64,000 nt of DNA from Acidovorax sp. A79 (GTDB lineage Bacteria > Pseudomonadota > Gammaproteobacteria > Burkholderiales > Burkholderiaceae_C). Shown one piece after another: positions 42,158 to 52,453 of the stretch. The notes under the pieces were generated by a model. It searched no databases and was not told where the DNA came from. It saw only the letters and a program-made list of their open reading frames with translations. How positions within the stretch are numbered: the first letter of the stretch is position 1; each line of letters starts with the position of its first letter. The stretch lies in the NCBI RefSeq assembly GCF_041154505.1, contig NZ_AP028672.1, forward strand, positions 3,946,501-4,010,500, read 5' to 3'. A program made the translations under genes and the position numbers.

Positions 42158-43899
42158 GCCGCAGCGTGCTCTATACCTCCAGCCCGCTGCTGGCGAGCAA
42201 GACGCCCGTCTGGCGCAGCAAGTTCATCGTGGCGGCGATCGCGCTGGGTTTCATGGGGCTGGCGGGGCGCGCTGCCTACGTGCAGGTGTTTGGCAACGCC
42301 TTCTTCCAGCGCCAGGGCGAAGTGCGCTTCGCGCGCACGCTGGAGCTGCCGGCCAACCGCGGCAAGATCGTGGACCGCAATGGGCTGATCCTGGCGTCCA
42401 GCGTGCCGGCGGCCAGCATCTGGGCGATTCCGGAAGACGTGGAGCAGGACAGGCCCGAGGTCCGCGCCAAGCTCAAGCAACTGGCCAAGCTGCTCGACAT
42501 GCCATTGGCCGAGCTGCAGCGCAAGCTGGCCGATGAAGACAAGACCTTCGTCTGGATCAAGCGCCAGCTCGACTGGGATGTGGGTCGGGAGATCGCGGCA
42601 CTGGACATCAAGGGCATCTACCAGCGCAAGGAGTACAAGCGCCAGTACCCCGAAGGGGAAGCCGCGGCCCACGTGGTGGGTTTCACCAACGTGGAAGACC
42701 ACGGGCAGGAAGGCATGGAGCTGGCCTTCGACAAGGAGCTGGCGGGCAAGGCGGGCTCGCGCCGCGTGATCAAGGACCGCCTGGGCCGGGTGGTCGAGGG
42801 CGTGGGCGAGACCGTGCCTCCGGTCGATGGCAAGGACATGCAGCTGTCCATCGACAGCAAGGTGCAGTTCTTTGCCTACCAGAAGCTGCGGGACCAGGTC
42901 GCGTTGCACAAGGCCAAGGCGGGCAGCGTGGTGGTGCTCGATGCCCACACGGGCGAGCTGCTGGCGCTGGCCAACTACCCGAGCTACGTCCCCGATAAGC
43001 GCCAGAACCTCACGGGCGAGCAGCTGCGCAACCGCGCGCTCACCGACGTTTTCGAGCCCGGCTCGACCATGAAGCCGTTCACCATCGGCCTGGCGCTGGA
43101 ATCGGGGCGCGTGCGGCCCGACACCATCGTGGACACCAATCCGGGCCGGATCAACATCACGGGCTCCACCATCTCCGACACCAGCAACCACGGCGTGCTC
43201 ACGGTGGAAGGGGTGATCCAGAAGTCGAGCAACGTGGGCACCACCAAGATCGCCATGCAGATGCCCGCGCGCGAGATGTGGGAGACCTTCTCGGCCGCGG
43301 GCTTCGGCCAGAAGCCGCAGCTGCATTTTCCTGGCGTGGTGACTGGGCGCCTGCGCCCCTACAAGACCTGGCGCCCGGTGGAGCAGGCCACCATGTCCTA
43401 CGGCTACGGCCTGTCGGCCAGCCTTTTCCAGATGGCGCGCTCGTACACGGTGTTCGCCAATGGCGGCCGCGTGATTCCGGCCACCATGTTCAAGACCTCC
43501 GAGCCCGCCCTGGGCGTGCCCGTGTTCTCCGAACGCACCGCCGACCAGGTGCGCAAGATGCTGCAGATGGCCGCGGGCCCCGGCGGCACCGGCCAGAAGG
43601 CGCAGACCCTGGGCTACTCGGTGGGCGGCAAGTCCGGCACCGCGCGCAAGCAGGTGGGCAAGAACTACGCCTCGGGCAAGTACCGGGCATGGTTCACCGG
43701 CATGGCGCCCATCGACAAGCCGCGCATCATCGTGGCCGTGATGATCGACGAGCCCAGCAACGGCGTGTTCTACGGCGGTGCCGTGGCCGCGCCCGTGTTC
43801 AGCGAAGTGGTGCAGCAGACGCTGCGCATGATGGGCGTGCAGCCGGACATGGCGGTCAAGCCGCAGATCGTGGCCAAAGAGGTGGAGGAATCGCTATGA
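42154..43899 (+). CDS. ftsI: Septal peptidoglycan transpeptidase FtsI (PBP3)
   Basis: 581-aa class B penicillin-binding protein. Short cytoplasmic tail, one membrane helix (FIVAAIALGFMGLAGRAAYV), pedestal domain with RGKIVDRNG, and transpeptidase domain with catalytic Ser in FEPGSTMKPFT (SxxK), KSSNVG (SxN) and GGKSGTARK (KS/TG). Cross-links septal peptidoglycan with FtsW. Overlaps ftsL and murE by ATGA on both sides. Confidence 0.96.
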   Translation: MSRSVLYTSSPLLASKTPVWRSKFIVAAIALGFMGLAGRAAYVQVFGNAFFQRQGEVRFARTLELPANRGKIVDRNGLILASSVPAASIWAIPEDVEQDRPEVRAKLKQLAKLLDMPLAELQRKLADEDKTFVWIKRQLDWDVGREIAALDIKGIYQRKEYKRQYPEGEAAAHVVGFTNVEDHGQEGMELAFDKELAGKAGSRRVIKDRLGRVVEGVGETVPPVDGKDMQLSIDSKVQFFAYQKLRDQVALHKAKAGSVVVLDAHTGELLALANYPSYVPDKRQNLTGEQLRNRALTDVFEPGSTMKPFTIGLALESGRVRPDTIVDTNPGRINITGSTISDTSNHGVLTVEGVIQKSSNVGTTKIAMQMPAREMWETFSAAGFGQKPQLHFPGVVTGRLRPYKTWRPVEQATMSYGYGLSASLFQMARSYTVFANGGRVIPATMFKTSEPALGVPVFSERTADQVRKMLQMAAGPGGTGQKAQTLGYSVGGKSGTARKQVGKNYASGKYRAWFTGMAPIDKPRIIVAVMIDEPSNGVFYGGAVAAPVFSEVVQQTLRMMGVQPDMAVKPQIVAKEVEESL

Positions 43900-45404
43900 C
43901 AACGGCCTTGCCTTTGCTCGCCTCGGTGCACGACGCCGTCGCCTGGCTGCGCGAGCGGGTCACCGGCACGCTGCAGACCGACAGCCGGCAGGTGCGCCCC
44001 GGCGACGGTTTCATCGCCTGGCCCGGCGCCGCCACCGACGGCCGCGCCCACATCGCGGACGCGCTGTCGCGCGGCGCCGTGGCCTGCCTGGTGGAGCATG
44101 AAGGCGTGGAGGCATTTGCGCTCGAAGGCTTGCCGGTGGCGGCGCTCCATGGCCTGAAGGCGGCCACCGGCCTCATCGCGGCCGACTGGTTCGGGCAGCC
44201 CACGCAGCGCCTGGATGTGCTGGCCGTGACGGGTACCAATGGCAAGACCAGCACGAGCTGGTGGCTGGCCGAGGCACTTAATGTGCTATCAAAAAATGAG
44301 CTTATTCCGCAAGGTGGATGTGCGCTGGTAGGCACTTTGGGTATGGGCACACCGCCCGCACTCACCAGCACGGGCATGACCACACCCGACCCGGTGCGGC
44401 TGCAGCGCGCGTTCCAGCAGTTCACCGATGCGGGCCGCACGGCCTGCGCCATCGAGGCCTCGTCCATCGGGCTGGCCGAGCACCGCATGGCGGGCACGCG
44501 CATCCGCGTCGCGCTGTTCACCAACTTCACGCAGGACCACCTGGACTACCACCCCGGCATGGCCGCCTACTGGCAGGCCAAGAGCATGCTGTTCGACTGG
44601 CCCGGCCTGCAGGCCGCGGTGGTCAACATCGACGACCCGCGCGGTGCCGAGCTGCATGCCTCGCTGGCGGACCGGCTGCTGGACCTCTGGAGTGTTTCCA
44701 TCACCGGCCCCGCGCGGCTCGCGGCGCGTGACATCGCCATGGGCGAGGGCGGCCTCTCCTTCACGGTGGCCGAGGGCGTGCACACGCATGTGCTGCAGAC
44801 GCGCGTGATCGGGCAGTACAACGTCTCCAACCTGCTGGGTGTGCTGGCCGGGCTGCGCGCCTTGGGCGTGCCGCTGGAGCACGCGCTCTACGCCTGCGCC
44901 CAGCTCTCGCCCGTGCCCGGCCGCATGGAGCGGATCCACCACCCCGGGCAACCCCTGGTGGCCGTGGACTACGCCCACACGCCCGACGCGCTGGACAAGG
45001 CCCTGCAGGCGCTGCGCCCGGTGGCCCGGGAGCGCGGCGGCAAGCTCTGGTGCGTGTTCGGCTGCGGCGGCGACCGCGATGCGGGCAAGCGCCCCCTGAT
45101 GGGCGCCGTGGCGCAGCAGCAGGCCGACCTCGTGGTCGTGACCAGCGACAACCCGCGCAGCGAAGACCCCGCGGCCATCCTGCACCAGATCCTGCAAGGC
45201 ACCATCGCCAGCAACGTGGTGCGTGCCGAGCCCGACCGTGCCGCCGCCATCGCCCTGGCCGTGGCCGAGGCCGCGCCCGCCGATGTGGTGCTGATCGCCG
45301 GCAAGGGCCATGAAGACACCCAGGAGACGGCGGGCGTGCGCGTGCCGTTCTCCGACATGGCCCATGCGCAGAGCGCGCTGCAGGCCCGCGGAGCACGCCC
45401 ATGA
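43896..45404 (+). CDS. murE: UDP-MurNAc-L-Ala-D-Glu: meso-diaminopimelate ligase MurE
   Basis: 502-aa Mur ligase adding the third stem-peptide residue. ATP site VTGTNGKTSTSWWLAE, carbamoylated-Lys region, KCxG-like CGGDRDAGKRPLMG, and DNPR in TSDNPRSEDP, which marks meso-DAP specificity. Residues about 130-147 (VLSKNELIPQGGCALVG) come from repeat copy G and slightly lengthen the loop after the P-loop helix compared with E. coli MurE. ATGA overlaps with ftsI and murF. Confidence 0.95.
   Translation: MTTALPLLASVHDAVAWLRERVTGTLQTDSRQVRPGDGFIAWPGAATDGRAHIADALSRGAVACLVEHEGVEAFALEGLPVAALHGLKAATGLIAADWFGQPTQRLDVLAVTGTNGKTSTSWWLAEALNVLSKNELIPQGGCALVGTLGMGTPPALTSTGMTTPDPVRLQRAFQQFTDAGRTACAIEASSIGLAEHRMAGTRIRVALFTNFTQDHLDYHPGMAAYWQAKSMLFDWPGLQAAVVNIDDPRGAELHASLADRLLDLWSVSITGPARLAARDIAMGEGGLSFTVAEGVHTHVLQTRVIGQYNVSNLLGVLAGLRALGVPLEHALYACAQLSPVPGRMERIHHPGQPLVAVDYAHTPDALDKALQALRPVARERGGKLWCVFGCGGDRDAGKRPLMGAVAQQQADLVVVTSDNPRSEDPAAILHQILQGTIASNVVRAEPDRAAAIALAVAEAAPADVVLIAGKGHEDTQETAGVRVPFSDMAHAQSALQARGARP
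44283..44336. repeat. Dispersed TAGCTGCT repeat, copy G (diverged), inside murE
   Basis: GTGCTATCAAAAAATGAGCT, TATTCCGCAAGGTGGATG and TGCGCTGG keep the spacing of copy A/C but with several changes. It encodes VLSKNEL, comparable to LLQNNEL of copies J and K. Confidence 0.6.
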
Positions 45405-46882
45405 GCGCCACCCCGGCCGTGATGATGACCCTGCAGCAGGCGCTGGCCCTGGTGCAGCCGCGCATTCCCGCCGCGCGCCTGGTGGGCGATGGGGCCACGC
45501 CGCTGGCCCGCGTGCACACCGATACGCGCAGCTTGCAGGCGGGCGACCTTTTCGTGGCGCTCAAGGGCGAACGCTTTGACGCCAACGCCTTCCTGGCCGA
45601 TGCCCGCGCCGGCGGCGCCGCCGGCGCCATCGCCCATGGCGGCCTGCAAGCCGCCGGCCTGCCCGGCATCGAGGTGCCGGACAGCCTGGCCGCGCTGGGC
45701 GCGCTGGCCGCGGGCTGGCGCGCGCAGTTTGGCCTTCCGTTGATCGGCGTGACGGGCAGCAACGGCAAGACCACGGTGACGCAGATGATCGCGTCCATCC
45801 TGCGCGCCTGGAAAGGCGAGGCCGCGTTTGCCACGCAGGGCAATTTCAACAACGACATCGGCGTGCCTTTGACACTGCTGCGCCTGCGTGCCGGCCATGC
45901 GGCGGCCGTGATCGAGATGGGCATGAACCACCCGGGCGAGATCGCCACGCTGGCCGCCATGGCGCGTCCCACGGTGGCACTGGTCAACAACGCGCAACGC
46001 GAGCACCTGGAGTTCATGCACACGGTGGAGGCGGTGGCGCGCGAGAACGGCTCCGTGTTGGCCAGCCTGCCCGCCGACGGCGTGGCGGTGTTTCCTTCGG
46101 GGGATGCCTACACCGCCCTCTGGCGCTCGATGGCGCCGGGGCGCCGCACCGTCACCTTTGGCGAAGGCGGCGATGTGGCCTGCGCACAGGCTGCGTGGGG
46201 CCAGGGTGCCTGGGCCGTCACGCTGGCCACGCCGCGGGGCGAGGTGGCCACCCAGCTGCACATTGCCGGGCGCCACAACGTGGCCAACGCGCTGGCGGCC
46301 GCGGCCTGCACGCTGGCGGCGGGCGCACCGCTGGCCGCCATTGTGCAGGGGCTGAACGATTTCGTGCCGGTCAAGGGCCGCTCGCGCGCCTTCAGCGTGC
46401 GCATCGCGGGCCGCGAGGTCACCGTGGTGGACGACACCTACAACGCCAACCCCGACTCCATGCGCGCCGCCATCGACGTGCTGGCCGAACTGCCCGGCCC
46501 GCAGCTGCTGGTGCTGGGCGACATGGGCGAGGTGGGCGACCAGGGGCCGCAGTTCCATGAGGAGGCCGGTGCGCATGCGCGCGCGGCCCGCATCTCCTGC
46601 CTCTTTGCGCTGGGAGACCAATCGGTGCACGCCACCACGTCCTTTGGCGAGGGCAATGGCGGTGTGGCCCGGCATTTCAACGATAGGGGCGCGCTGCTGG
46701 ATGCGGTGCGCCAGGCCCTGCCCACGGTGGGCAGCGTGCTGGTCAAGGGATCTCGATTCATGAAGATGGAACAGGTGGTGGAGGCGATCGCCTCTGCCGC
46801 GCAAGCGCAGGACAACCAGGAACAACAAGAGCGACAACCGCCGACGCAGGCACGGGAGGGACACCATGGCGCAACGCATTGA
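45401..46882 (+). CDS. murF: UDP-MurNAc-tripeptide: D-Ala-D-Ala ligase MurF
   Basis: 493 aa. Adds D-Ala-D-Ala to complete UDP-MurNAc-pentapeptide. Substrate domain with HTDTRSLQAGDLFVALKGERFD, ATP loop GVTGSNGKTTVTQMIAS, EMGMNHPGEIATL, and C-terminal VVDDTYNANPDSMRAAIDVL. The final 35 residues (AQAQDNQEQQERQPPTQ) are a Gln-rich tail not typical of the family. Followed by a 66-bp gap before mraY, one of the few breaks in coupling. Confidence 0.95.
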   Translation: MSATPAVMMTLQQALALVQPRIPAARLVGDGATPLARVHTDTRSLQAGDLFVALKGERFDANAFLADARAGGAAGAIAHGGLQAAGLPGIEVPDSLAALGALAAGWRAQFGLPLIGVTGSNGKTTVTQMIASILRAWKGEAAFATQGNFNNDIGVPLTLLRLRAGHAAAVIEMGMNHPGEIATLAAMARPTVALVNNAQREHLEFMHTVEAVARENGSVLASLPADGVAVFPSGDAYTALWRSMAPGRRTVTFGEGGDVACAQAAWGQGAWAVTLATPRGEVATQLHIAGRHNVANALAAAACTLAAGAPLAAIVQGLNDFVPVKGRSRAFSVRIAGREVTVVDDTYNANPDSMRAAIDVLAELPGPQLLVLGDMGEVGDQGPQFHEEAGAHARAARISCLFALGDQSVHATTSFGEGNGGVARHFNDRGALLDAVRQALPTVGSVLVKGSRFMKMEQVVEAIASAAQAQDNQEQQERQPPTQAREGHHGATH

Positions 46883-46948
46883 GAGCGTGCTGGCAGCAGC
46901 AGTCGGAGCCTGCGTCCGTGCGGCGCGGCCGCCCGTGGGAGGTGCCGC

Positions 46949-48127
46949 ATGCTGCTGATGCTGTCGCAATGGCTGCAGGGCCTGTCGCCCGAGTTCGGCT
47001 TTTTCCGCGTGTTCCAGTACCTCACGTTCCGGGCGGTGATGGCGGCCATGACGGCGCTGCTCATCGGCCTCATCGCGGGGCCCAAGGTGATCCGCGTGCT
47101 CACCTCGCTCAAGATCGGCCAGCCCATCCGGGGCTATGCCATGCAGACGCACCTGTCCAAGAGCGGCACGCCCACCATGGGCGGCGTGCTCATCCTGCTG
47201 TCGATCGCGATCTCGACCCTGTTGTGGTTCGACCTGTCCAACCGCTTCGTGTGGATCGTGCTCATCGTCACGCTGGGCTTTGGCGCGATCGGCTGGGTGG
47301 ACGACTGGCGCAAGGTGGTCAACAAGGACCCCGAGGGCATGCGCTCGCGCGAGAAGTATTTCTGGCAGTCGGTCATCGGCCTGATCGCCGCGCTGTACCT
47401 CGTGTTCAGCATCTCGGAAAGCTCCAACGCCAAGGTGTGGGAGCTTTTCGTGGGCTGGGTGCAATCGGGCTTCTCGCTCGATTTGCCGCCCAAGGCGGGG
47501 CTGCAGCTGCCGTTCTTCAAGGAAATCAGCTACCCGCTCGGAGTGCTGGGCTTCGTGATCCTGACCTATCTCGTGATCGTGGGCTCCAGCAATGCCGTGA
47601 ACCTGACCGACGGGCTGGACGGCCTGGCCATCATGCCCGTGGTGATGGTGGGCTCGGCGCTGGGCGTGTTCGCCTACGTCACCGGCAGCTCGGTGTATTC
47701 CAAGTACCTGTTCTTCCCGCACATCCCGGGCTCGGGGGAGCTGCTGATCTTCTGCGCGGCCATGGCGGGCGCGGGCCTGGCCTTCCTGTGGTTCAACGCG
47801 CACCCCGCGCAGGTGTTCATGGGCGACGTGGGCGCGCTGGCGCTGGGCGCGGCGCTGGGCACCATCGCCATCATCGTGCGCCAGGAGATCGTGCTGGCCA
47901 TCATGGGGGGCATCTTCGTGGTCGAGGCGCTGTCCGTGATGCTGCAGGTGACCTGGTTCAAGTTCACCAAGAAACGCTACGGCGAAGGCCGGCGCCTGCT
48001 CAAGATGGCGCCGCTGCACCACCATTTTGAAAAGAGCGGCTGGAAGGAGACCCAGGTGGTCGTGCGCTTCTGGATCATCACCATGCTGCTGTGCCTCATC
48101 GGCCTGTCCACATTGAAACTGCGATGA
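46949..48127 (+). CDS. mraY: Phospho-MurNAc-pentapeptide translocase MraY
   Basis: 392-aa polytopic inner-membrane enzyme making lipid I. Ten membrane segments; conserved blocks [23 protein letters not shown] (Asp-Asp), [26 protein letters not shown] and [18 protein letters not shown]. Ribosome-binding site GGGAGG precedes the ATG. ATGA overlap with murD. Confidence 0.96.
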   Translation: MLLMLSQWLQGLSPEFGFFRVFQYLTFRAVMAAMTALLIGLIAGPKVIRVLTSLKIGQPIRGYAMQTHLSKSGTPTMGGVLILLSIAISTLLWFDLSNRFVWIVLIVTLGFGAIGWVDDWRKVVNKDPEGMRSREKYFWQSVIGLIAALYLVFSISESSNAKVWELFVGWVQSGFSLDLPPKAGLQLPFFKEISYPLGVLGFVILTYLVIVGSSNAVNLTDGLDGLAIMPVVMVGSALGVFAYVTGSSVYSKYLFFPHIPGSGELLIFCAAMAGAGLAFLWFNAHPAQVFMGDVGALALGAALGTIAIIVRQEIVLAIMGGIFVVEALSVMLQVTWFKFTKKRYGEGRRLLKMAPLHHHFEKSGWKETQVVVRFWIITMLLCLIGLSTLKLR

Positions 48128-50121
48128 ACCCGGACGATCCCCTCATCCCGGCGGCACCAGCCGATCCTCCCGTGGCGGCCACGGGCATGGATGCGCCTGC
48201 CGGAACGCCGGAGGTGGAGCTGCCACCAGAGCGGTCCACGGCGGATGTGGTGCCGGGCGATCCAGGCGTGACCGACGTGGCTGGGCCCGGCGCGCTGTCC
48301 GCCGCCGAACCCATGGACGCCACGGCCGGCGCGACGGAACCTGCGGCAAGCGCCGATGGCACGGCCGGGGCTCCCGGGCCCGCCACAGGCGCACGCGCAG
48401 CCAACGCGGCGGCCAATGCCTGGGACCCTGAAAAGCCGCCCGCGGTCTCCGCCGCCAAGGCCGCCGCCGATTTCGTGGCGCAGATTTTTGCCGAGGTGGC
48501 GGCCCCCGAGGCCGCGTCTGCGCTGCCGCAGGTGGCTGATGAAGAAGAAGCCACGCAGGACGCTCCAGCCGATGGGCCCGCCGAGCCCCTGGGCCGGCCC
48601 GGCGAAGGCCTGCGTCCGCTGCTGGGCCAGAAGATCCTCATCCTGGGCCTGGGCGCCTCGGGCCTGGCCATGGCGCGCTGGTGCGTGCGCTGTGGCGCCG
48701 AGGTCACCGTGGCCGACACGCGCGCCGCGCCGCCGCAGCTCGCGGTGCTGCAGCAGGAGCTGCCCAAGGTGCGTTTTGTGGCCGGTGGCTTCGACGCCAG
48801 CCTGGTCGAAGGCCAGGACCTGCATGCGGTCTACCGCTCACCGGGTTTGAGTCCCCAGACAATTGCTCCTGTTTTAGTAGCTGCCAGCGCTTGTGGAATA
48901 AGCGCTGGTGGTGAATTGAGCTTGTATTCCATGGCGCTGGGCGCGCTCAAGGCCTCGCACGGCTACGCCCCGGCGGTGCTGGCGATCACGGGCACCAACG
49001 GCAAGACCACGGTGACCTCGCTCACGGGGCAGCTCGTGGAGCGCTCGGGCCAGAGCGTCGCCGTGGCCGGCAACATCGGCCCCACGCTGCTCGACACGCT
49101 CGCCAGCCACATCGACGCGGGCACGTTGCCCGAGGTGTGGGTGCTGGAACTCTCAAGCTTCCAGCTCGACGGCGTGACCGGATTCGAGCCCACGGCGGCC
49201 ACCGTGCTCAACATCACGCAGGACCACCTGGACTGGCACGGCGACATGGTGGCCTATGCGGCGGCCAAGGCGCGCATCTTCGGCCAGACCGGGCTCATGA
49301 TCCTGAACCGCGAGGACGCGGCCGTGATGCAGATGTTGCCGCCGCCGGTCAAGGTCAAGCTGCAAAAGCCCCAGGTGCGCGAGCACCTGACGTTTGGCGC
49401 AGACATGCCCCAGCGCCCCGGCGACTTCGGCATCGAGGTGGTGAGCGGCATGCCCTGGCTGGTGCGCGCCATGGATGCGGACGAAACCCGCAAGCGCGGC
49501 CGCAACGAGGCCGCAGAGGACCTGCACATCCAGCGCCTGATGCCCGCTGACGCGCTGCGCATCCGGGGCCGCCACAACGCCGTGAACGCGCTGGCCGCAC
49601 TGGCGCTGGCATCGGCGGCAGGCTGCACGCTGGCGCCCCTGCTGTACGGGCTGCGCGAGTACCGGGGCGAGCCGCACCGCGTGGAGCCCGTGGCCGTCAT
49701 CCACGGCGTCGAGTACTTCGACGACAGCAAGGGCACGAACGTGGGCGCCACGGTGGCGGCCCTCACCGGCCTGGGCGCGGAGCGCCGCATCGTGGTCATC
49801 CTGGGCGGCGATGGCAAGGGCCAGGATTTTTCTCCGCTGGCCGCGCCCGTGGCGCGCCATGCGCGCGCGGTGGTGCTGATCGGGCGCGATGCGCCGCAGA
49901 TCCGCGCCGCGCTGCAGGACAGCGGCGTGGCACTGGTCGATGCCGAGACCTTGCCGCAGGCCGTGGAACTGGCCTCGCAGCGCGCCCATGCGGGCGATGC
50001 GGTGCTGATGTCGCCCGCCTGCGCGAGCTTTGACATGTTCAGGGGCTACGAGCACCGCGCCCAGGTCTTCTGCGACACGGTGCATGCCCTGGCGGACGAT
50101 GCGACAGGAGGCGCGGCATGA
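48124..50121 (+). CDS. murD: MurD (UDP-MurNAc-L-Ala: D-Glu ligase) with a 165-residue N-terminal extension
   Basis: 665 aa; E. coli MurD has 438. The ligase proper begins near residue 170 ([19 protein letters not shown]) and has the ATP loop [57 protein letters not shown] and the C-terminal block [18 protein letters not shown]. The first about 165 residues are Ala/Pro/Glu-rich, acidic and probably disordered, with one possible helix ([17 protein letters not shown]). The ATGA overlap with mraY supports the long start; no internal start with a ribosome-binding site is obvious. Residues about 246-268 come from repeat copy H. Confidence 0.92.
   Translation: MNPDDPLIPAAPADPPVAATGMDAPAGTPEVELPPERSTADVVPGDPGVTDVAGPGALSAAEPMDATAGATEPAASADGTAGAPGPATGARAANAAANAWDPEKPPAVSAAKAAADFVAQIFAEVAAPEAASALPQVADEEEATQDAPADGPAEPLGRPGEGLRPLLGQKILILGLGASGLAMARWCVRCGAEVTVADTRAAPPQLAVLQQELPKVRFVAGGFDASLVEGQDLHAVYRSPGLSPQTIAPVLVAASACGISAGGELSLYSMALGALKASHGYAPAVLAITGTNGKTTVTSLTGQLVERSGQSVAVAGNIGPTLLDTLASHIDAGTLPEVWVLELSSFQLDGVTGFEPTAATVLNITQDHLDWHGDMVAYAAAKARIFGQTGLMILNREDAAVMQMLPPPVKVKLQKPQVREHLTFGADMPQRPGDFGIEVVSGMPWLVRAMDADETRKRGRNEAAEDLHIQRLMPADALRIRGRHNAVNALAALALASAAGCTLAPLLYGLREYRGEPHRVEPVAVIHGVEYFDDSKGTNVGATVAALTGLGAERRIVVILGGDGKGQDFSPLAAPVARHARAVVLIGRDAPQIRAALQDSGVALVDAETLPQAVELASQRAHAGDAVLMSPACASFDMFRGYEHRAQVFCDTVHALADDATGGAA
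48861..48928. repeat. Dispersed TAGCTGCT repeat, copy H, inside murD
   Basis: GTTTTAGTAGCTGCCAGCGC, TTGTGGAATAAGCGCTGG and TTGAGCTTGTATTCC. Encodes [20 protein letters not shown], which still fits the MurD family pattern (aA...GI.v.gElel). Confidence 0.7.
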
Positions 50122-51389
50122 GTGCACCGGCCAGCAGCTTCCTGCAGCGCGTGGCGGGCTGGTTCGGCGGCCTGCCCGGCAAGGCCGTGGACGTGCTGCC
50201 GGTGCGCGTGGGCGGCACCGACTACCGGCCCCGCACCACCAGCACGCCGGCGAGCGTGCTCGGGTTCGACCAGGCGCTGCTGTGGGTGGTGGTGGCGCTG
50301 CTCGCCTGGGGGCTGGTGATGGTGTATTCGGCCTCCATCGCGATGCCGGACAACCCGCGTTTTGCCAACTACGCCTCCACCCATTTCCTCACCCGCCACG
50401 TGATGTACCTCGTGGTCGGGTTCGTCGCGGCGCTGCTGGCCTTCCAGGTGCCCATGGCGCTGTGGGAGCGCATGGCGCCCTGGCTCTTCGTGGTGGCGCT
50501 GCTGCTGCTGGTGGCCGTGCTGATTCCCGGCGTGGGCAAGGTGGTCAATGGCGCGCGGCGCTGGCTGTCGCTCGGGCCCATCGGCTTTCAGCCCTCCGAG
50601 GTGGCCAAGTTCGCCGTGCTCATCTACGCGGCGGACTACATGGTGCGCAAGATGGACGTGAAGGAGCGGTTCTTCCGCGCCGTGCTGCCCATGGGGGCGG
50701 CCGTGGCCATCGTGGGCGTGCTGCTGCTGGCCGAACCGGACATGGGGGCCTTCATGGTGGTGGCGGTGATCGCCATGGGCATCCTGTTCCTGGGCGGCGT
50801 GAACGCCCGCATGTTCTTCCTGATCGCGGGCGTGCTGGTGGCGGCCTTCGGCATCATGATCGCCAGCTCCCCCTGGCGGCGCGAGCGCGTGTTCGCCTAC
50901 CTGGATCCGTTCAGCGAGGAGCACGCCCTGGGCAAGGGCTACCAGCTCTCGCACTCGCTGATCGCCATCGGGCGCGGCGAGATCTTTGGCGTGGGCCTGG
51001 GCGGCAGCGTGGAAAAGCTGCACTGGCTGCCCGAGGCACACACCGACTTCCTGTTGGCCGTGATCGGCGAGGAGTTCGGCCTGGTGGGCGTGGTCACGCT
51101 CATCGTGCTGTTCCTGTGGATGACGCGCCGCATCATGCACATCGGCCGCCAGGCCATCGCCCTCGACCGCGTGTTCGCGGGCCTCGTGGCGCAGGGCGTG
51201 GCGATCTGGATCGGCTTCCAGGCCTTCATCAACATGGGCGTGAACCTGGGCGCGCTGCCCACCAAGGGGCTCACGCTGCCGCTGATGAGCTTCGGCGGGT
51301 CGGCCATCTTGATGAATCTGGTGGCATTGGCCGTGGTCTTGCGTGTGGACTATGAAAACAAATTGTTGATGAGGGGAGGGCGCGTATGA
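50118..51389 (+). CDS. ftsW: Septal peptidoglycan glycosyltransferase FtsW
   Basis: 423-aa SEDS polymerase with about ten membrane helices that elongates glycan strands with FtsI at the septum. Conserved: [55 protein letters not shown] (essential Asp) and the C-terminal [27 protein letters not shown] overlaps on both sides. Confidence 0.96.
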   Translation: MSAPASSFLQRVAGWFGGLPGKAVDVLPVRVGGTDYRPRTTSTPASVLGFDQALLWVVVALLAWGLVMVYSASIAMPDNPRFANYASTHFLTRHVMYLVVGFVAALLAFQVPMALWERMAPWLFVVALLLLVAVLIPGVGKVVNGARRWLSLGPIGFQPSEVAKFAVLIYAADYMVRKMDVKERFFRAVLPMGAAVAIVGVLLLAEPDMGAFMVVAVIAMGILFLGGVNARMFFLIAGVLVAAFGIMIASSPWRRERVFAYLDPFSEEHALGKGYQLSHSLIAIGRGEIFGVGLGGSVEKLHWLPEAHTDFLLAVIGEEFGLVGVVTLIVLFLWMTRRIMHIGRQAIALDRVFAGLVAQGVAIWIGFQAFINMGVNLGALPTKGLTLPLMSFGGSAILMNLVALAVVLRVDYENKLLMRGGRV

Positions 51390-52453
51390 CGCAAAAAACC
51401 GCCCTCATCATGGCCGGCGGCACCGGCGGCCACATCTTCCCCGGACTGGCCGTCGCCGAGGAGCTGCGTGCACGCGGCTGGCGCGTGCACTGGCTGGGCG
51501 CGCCGGGCAGCATGGAGTCGCGCATCGTGCCGCAGCACGGCTTCGCGCTGGAGCTCATCGACTTCTCGGGCGTGCGCGGCAAGGGACTCGTCACGCTGGC
51601 TTTGCTGCCGCTGCGCCTGCTGCGCGCGTTCTGGCAGGCGCTGGCCGTGGTGCGGCGCGTGAAGCCGGATGTGGTGGTGGGCCTGGGCGGCTACATCACC
51701 TTTCCGGGCGGCATGATGGGCGTGCTGGCCGGCAAGCCCCTGGTGCTGCACGAACAGAACTCCGTGGCCGGCATGGCCAACAAGGTGCTGGCAGGTGTCG
51801 CGGACCGCGTGTTCACGGCCTTCCCCGATGTGTTCAAGAAGGGCCAGTGGGTGGGCAACCCGCTGCGCACCGCCTTCACCCGGCAACCCGGCCCGGCCGA
51901 ACGTTTTGCGGGCCGCTCCGGCCCGCTGCGCCTGCTGGTGGTGGGGGGCAGCCTGGGCGCACGGGCCCTCAACGAGATCGTGCCGCAGGCCGTCGCGCTG
52001 ATGCCCGCCGAACAACGCCCCACCGTGGTCCACCAAAGCGGCGCGACGCAGATCGACGCGCTGCGCGCCCACTATGCGGCCGCCGGGGTCGATGCGGAGC
52101 TGACGCCATTCATCGACGACACCGCCAGCGCGTTTGCGGCGGCCGACATCATCGTCTGCCGGGCGGGGGCGAGCACCGTGACCGAAATCGCGGCCGTGGG
52201 CGCGGCGGCCGTGTTCGTGCCGTTCCCTTCCGCCGTGGACGACCACCAGACCACCAACGCCCAGTTCCTGGTGAACGCCGGCGGCGGCTGGCTGGTGCAG
52301 CAACGCGACCTGACGCCCGAGGGGCTGTCCGGGATGCTATTGAATATGCAGCGTTCCACCCTGGTGGGTGTGGCGCTTAAAGCTAAAGACATGCAAAAAA
52401 CCAACGCCACCCGCGAGGTGGTGACTGCCTGCGAGGAGCTTGCAACACCATGA
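51386..52453 (+). CDS. murG: UDP-GlcNAc transferase MurG
   Basis: 355-aa GT28 enzyme at the inner face of the membrane that converts lipid I to lipid II. N-terminal [17 protein letters not shown], second glycine loop [26 protein letters not shown], and the UDP-GlcNAc site [15 protein letters not shown] with [17 protein letters not shown]. The AT-richer stretch at 52334-52400 (residues about 317-338) may be a worn repeat copy. ATGA overlaps on both sides. Confidence 0.95.
   Translation: MTQKTALIMAGGTGGHIFPGLAVAEELRARGWRVHWLGAPGSMESRIVPQHGFALELIDFSGVRGKGLVTLALLPLRLLRAFWQALAVVRRVKPDVVVGLGGYITFPGGMMGVLAGKPLVLHEQNSVAGMANKVLAGVADRVFTAFPDVFKKGQWVGNPLRTAFTRQPGPAERFAGRSGPLRLLVVGGSLGARALNEIVPQAVALMPAEQRPTVVHQSGATQIDALRAHYAAAGVDAELTPFIDDTASAFAAADIIVCRAGASTVTEIAAVGAAAVFVPFPSAVDDHQTTNAQFLVNAGGGWLVQQRDLTPEGLSGMLLNMQRSTLVGVALKAKDMQKTNATREVVTACEELATP
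52334..52400. repeat. Possible degenerate TAGCTGCT repeat, copy I, inside murG
   Basis: AT-richer patch with GGCGCTTAAAGCTAAAG and GCTATTGAATATGCAGCG. Only part of the family pattern is recognisable. Confidence 0.3.

Noticed and set aside
44969..48025. Open frame of 1018 codons on the minus strand
   Set aside because: Antisense to murE, murF and mraY; low-complexity His/Arg/Gly protein without any family motif.
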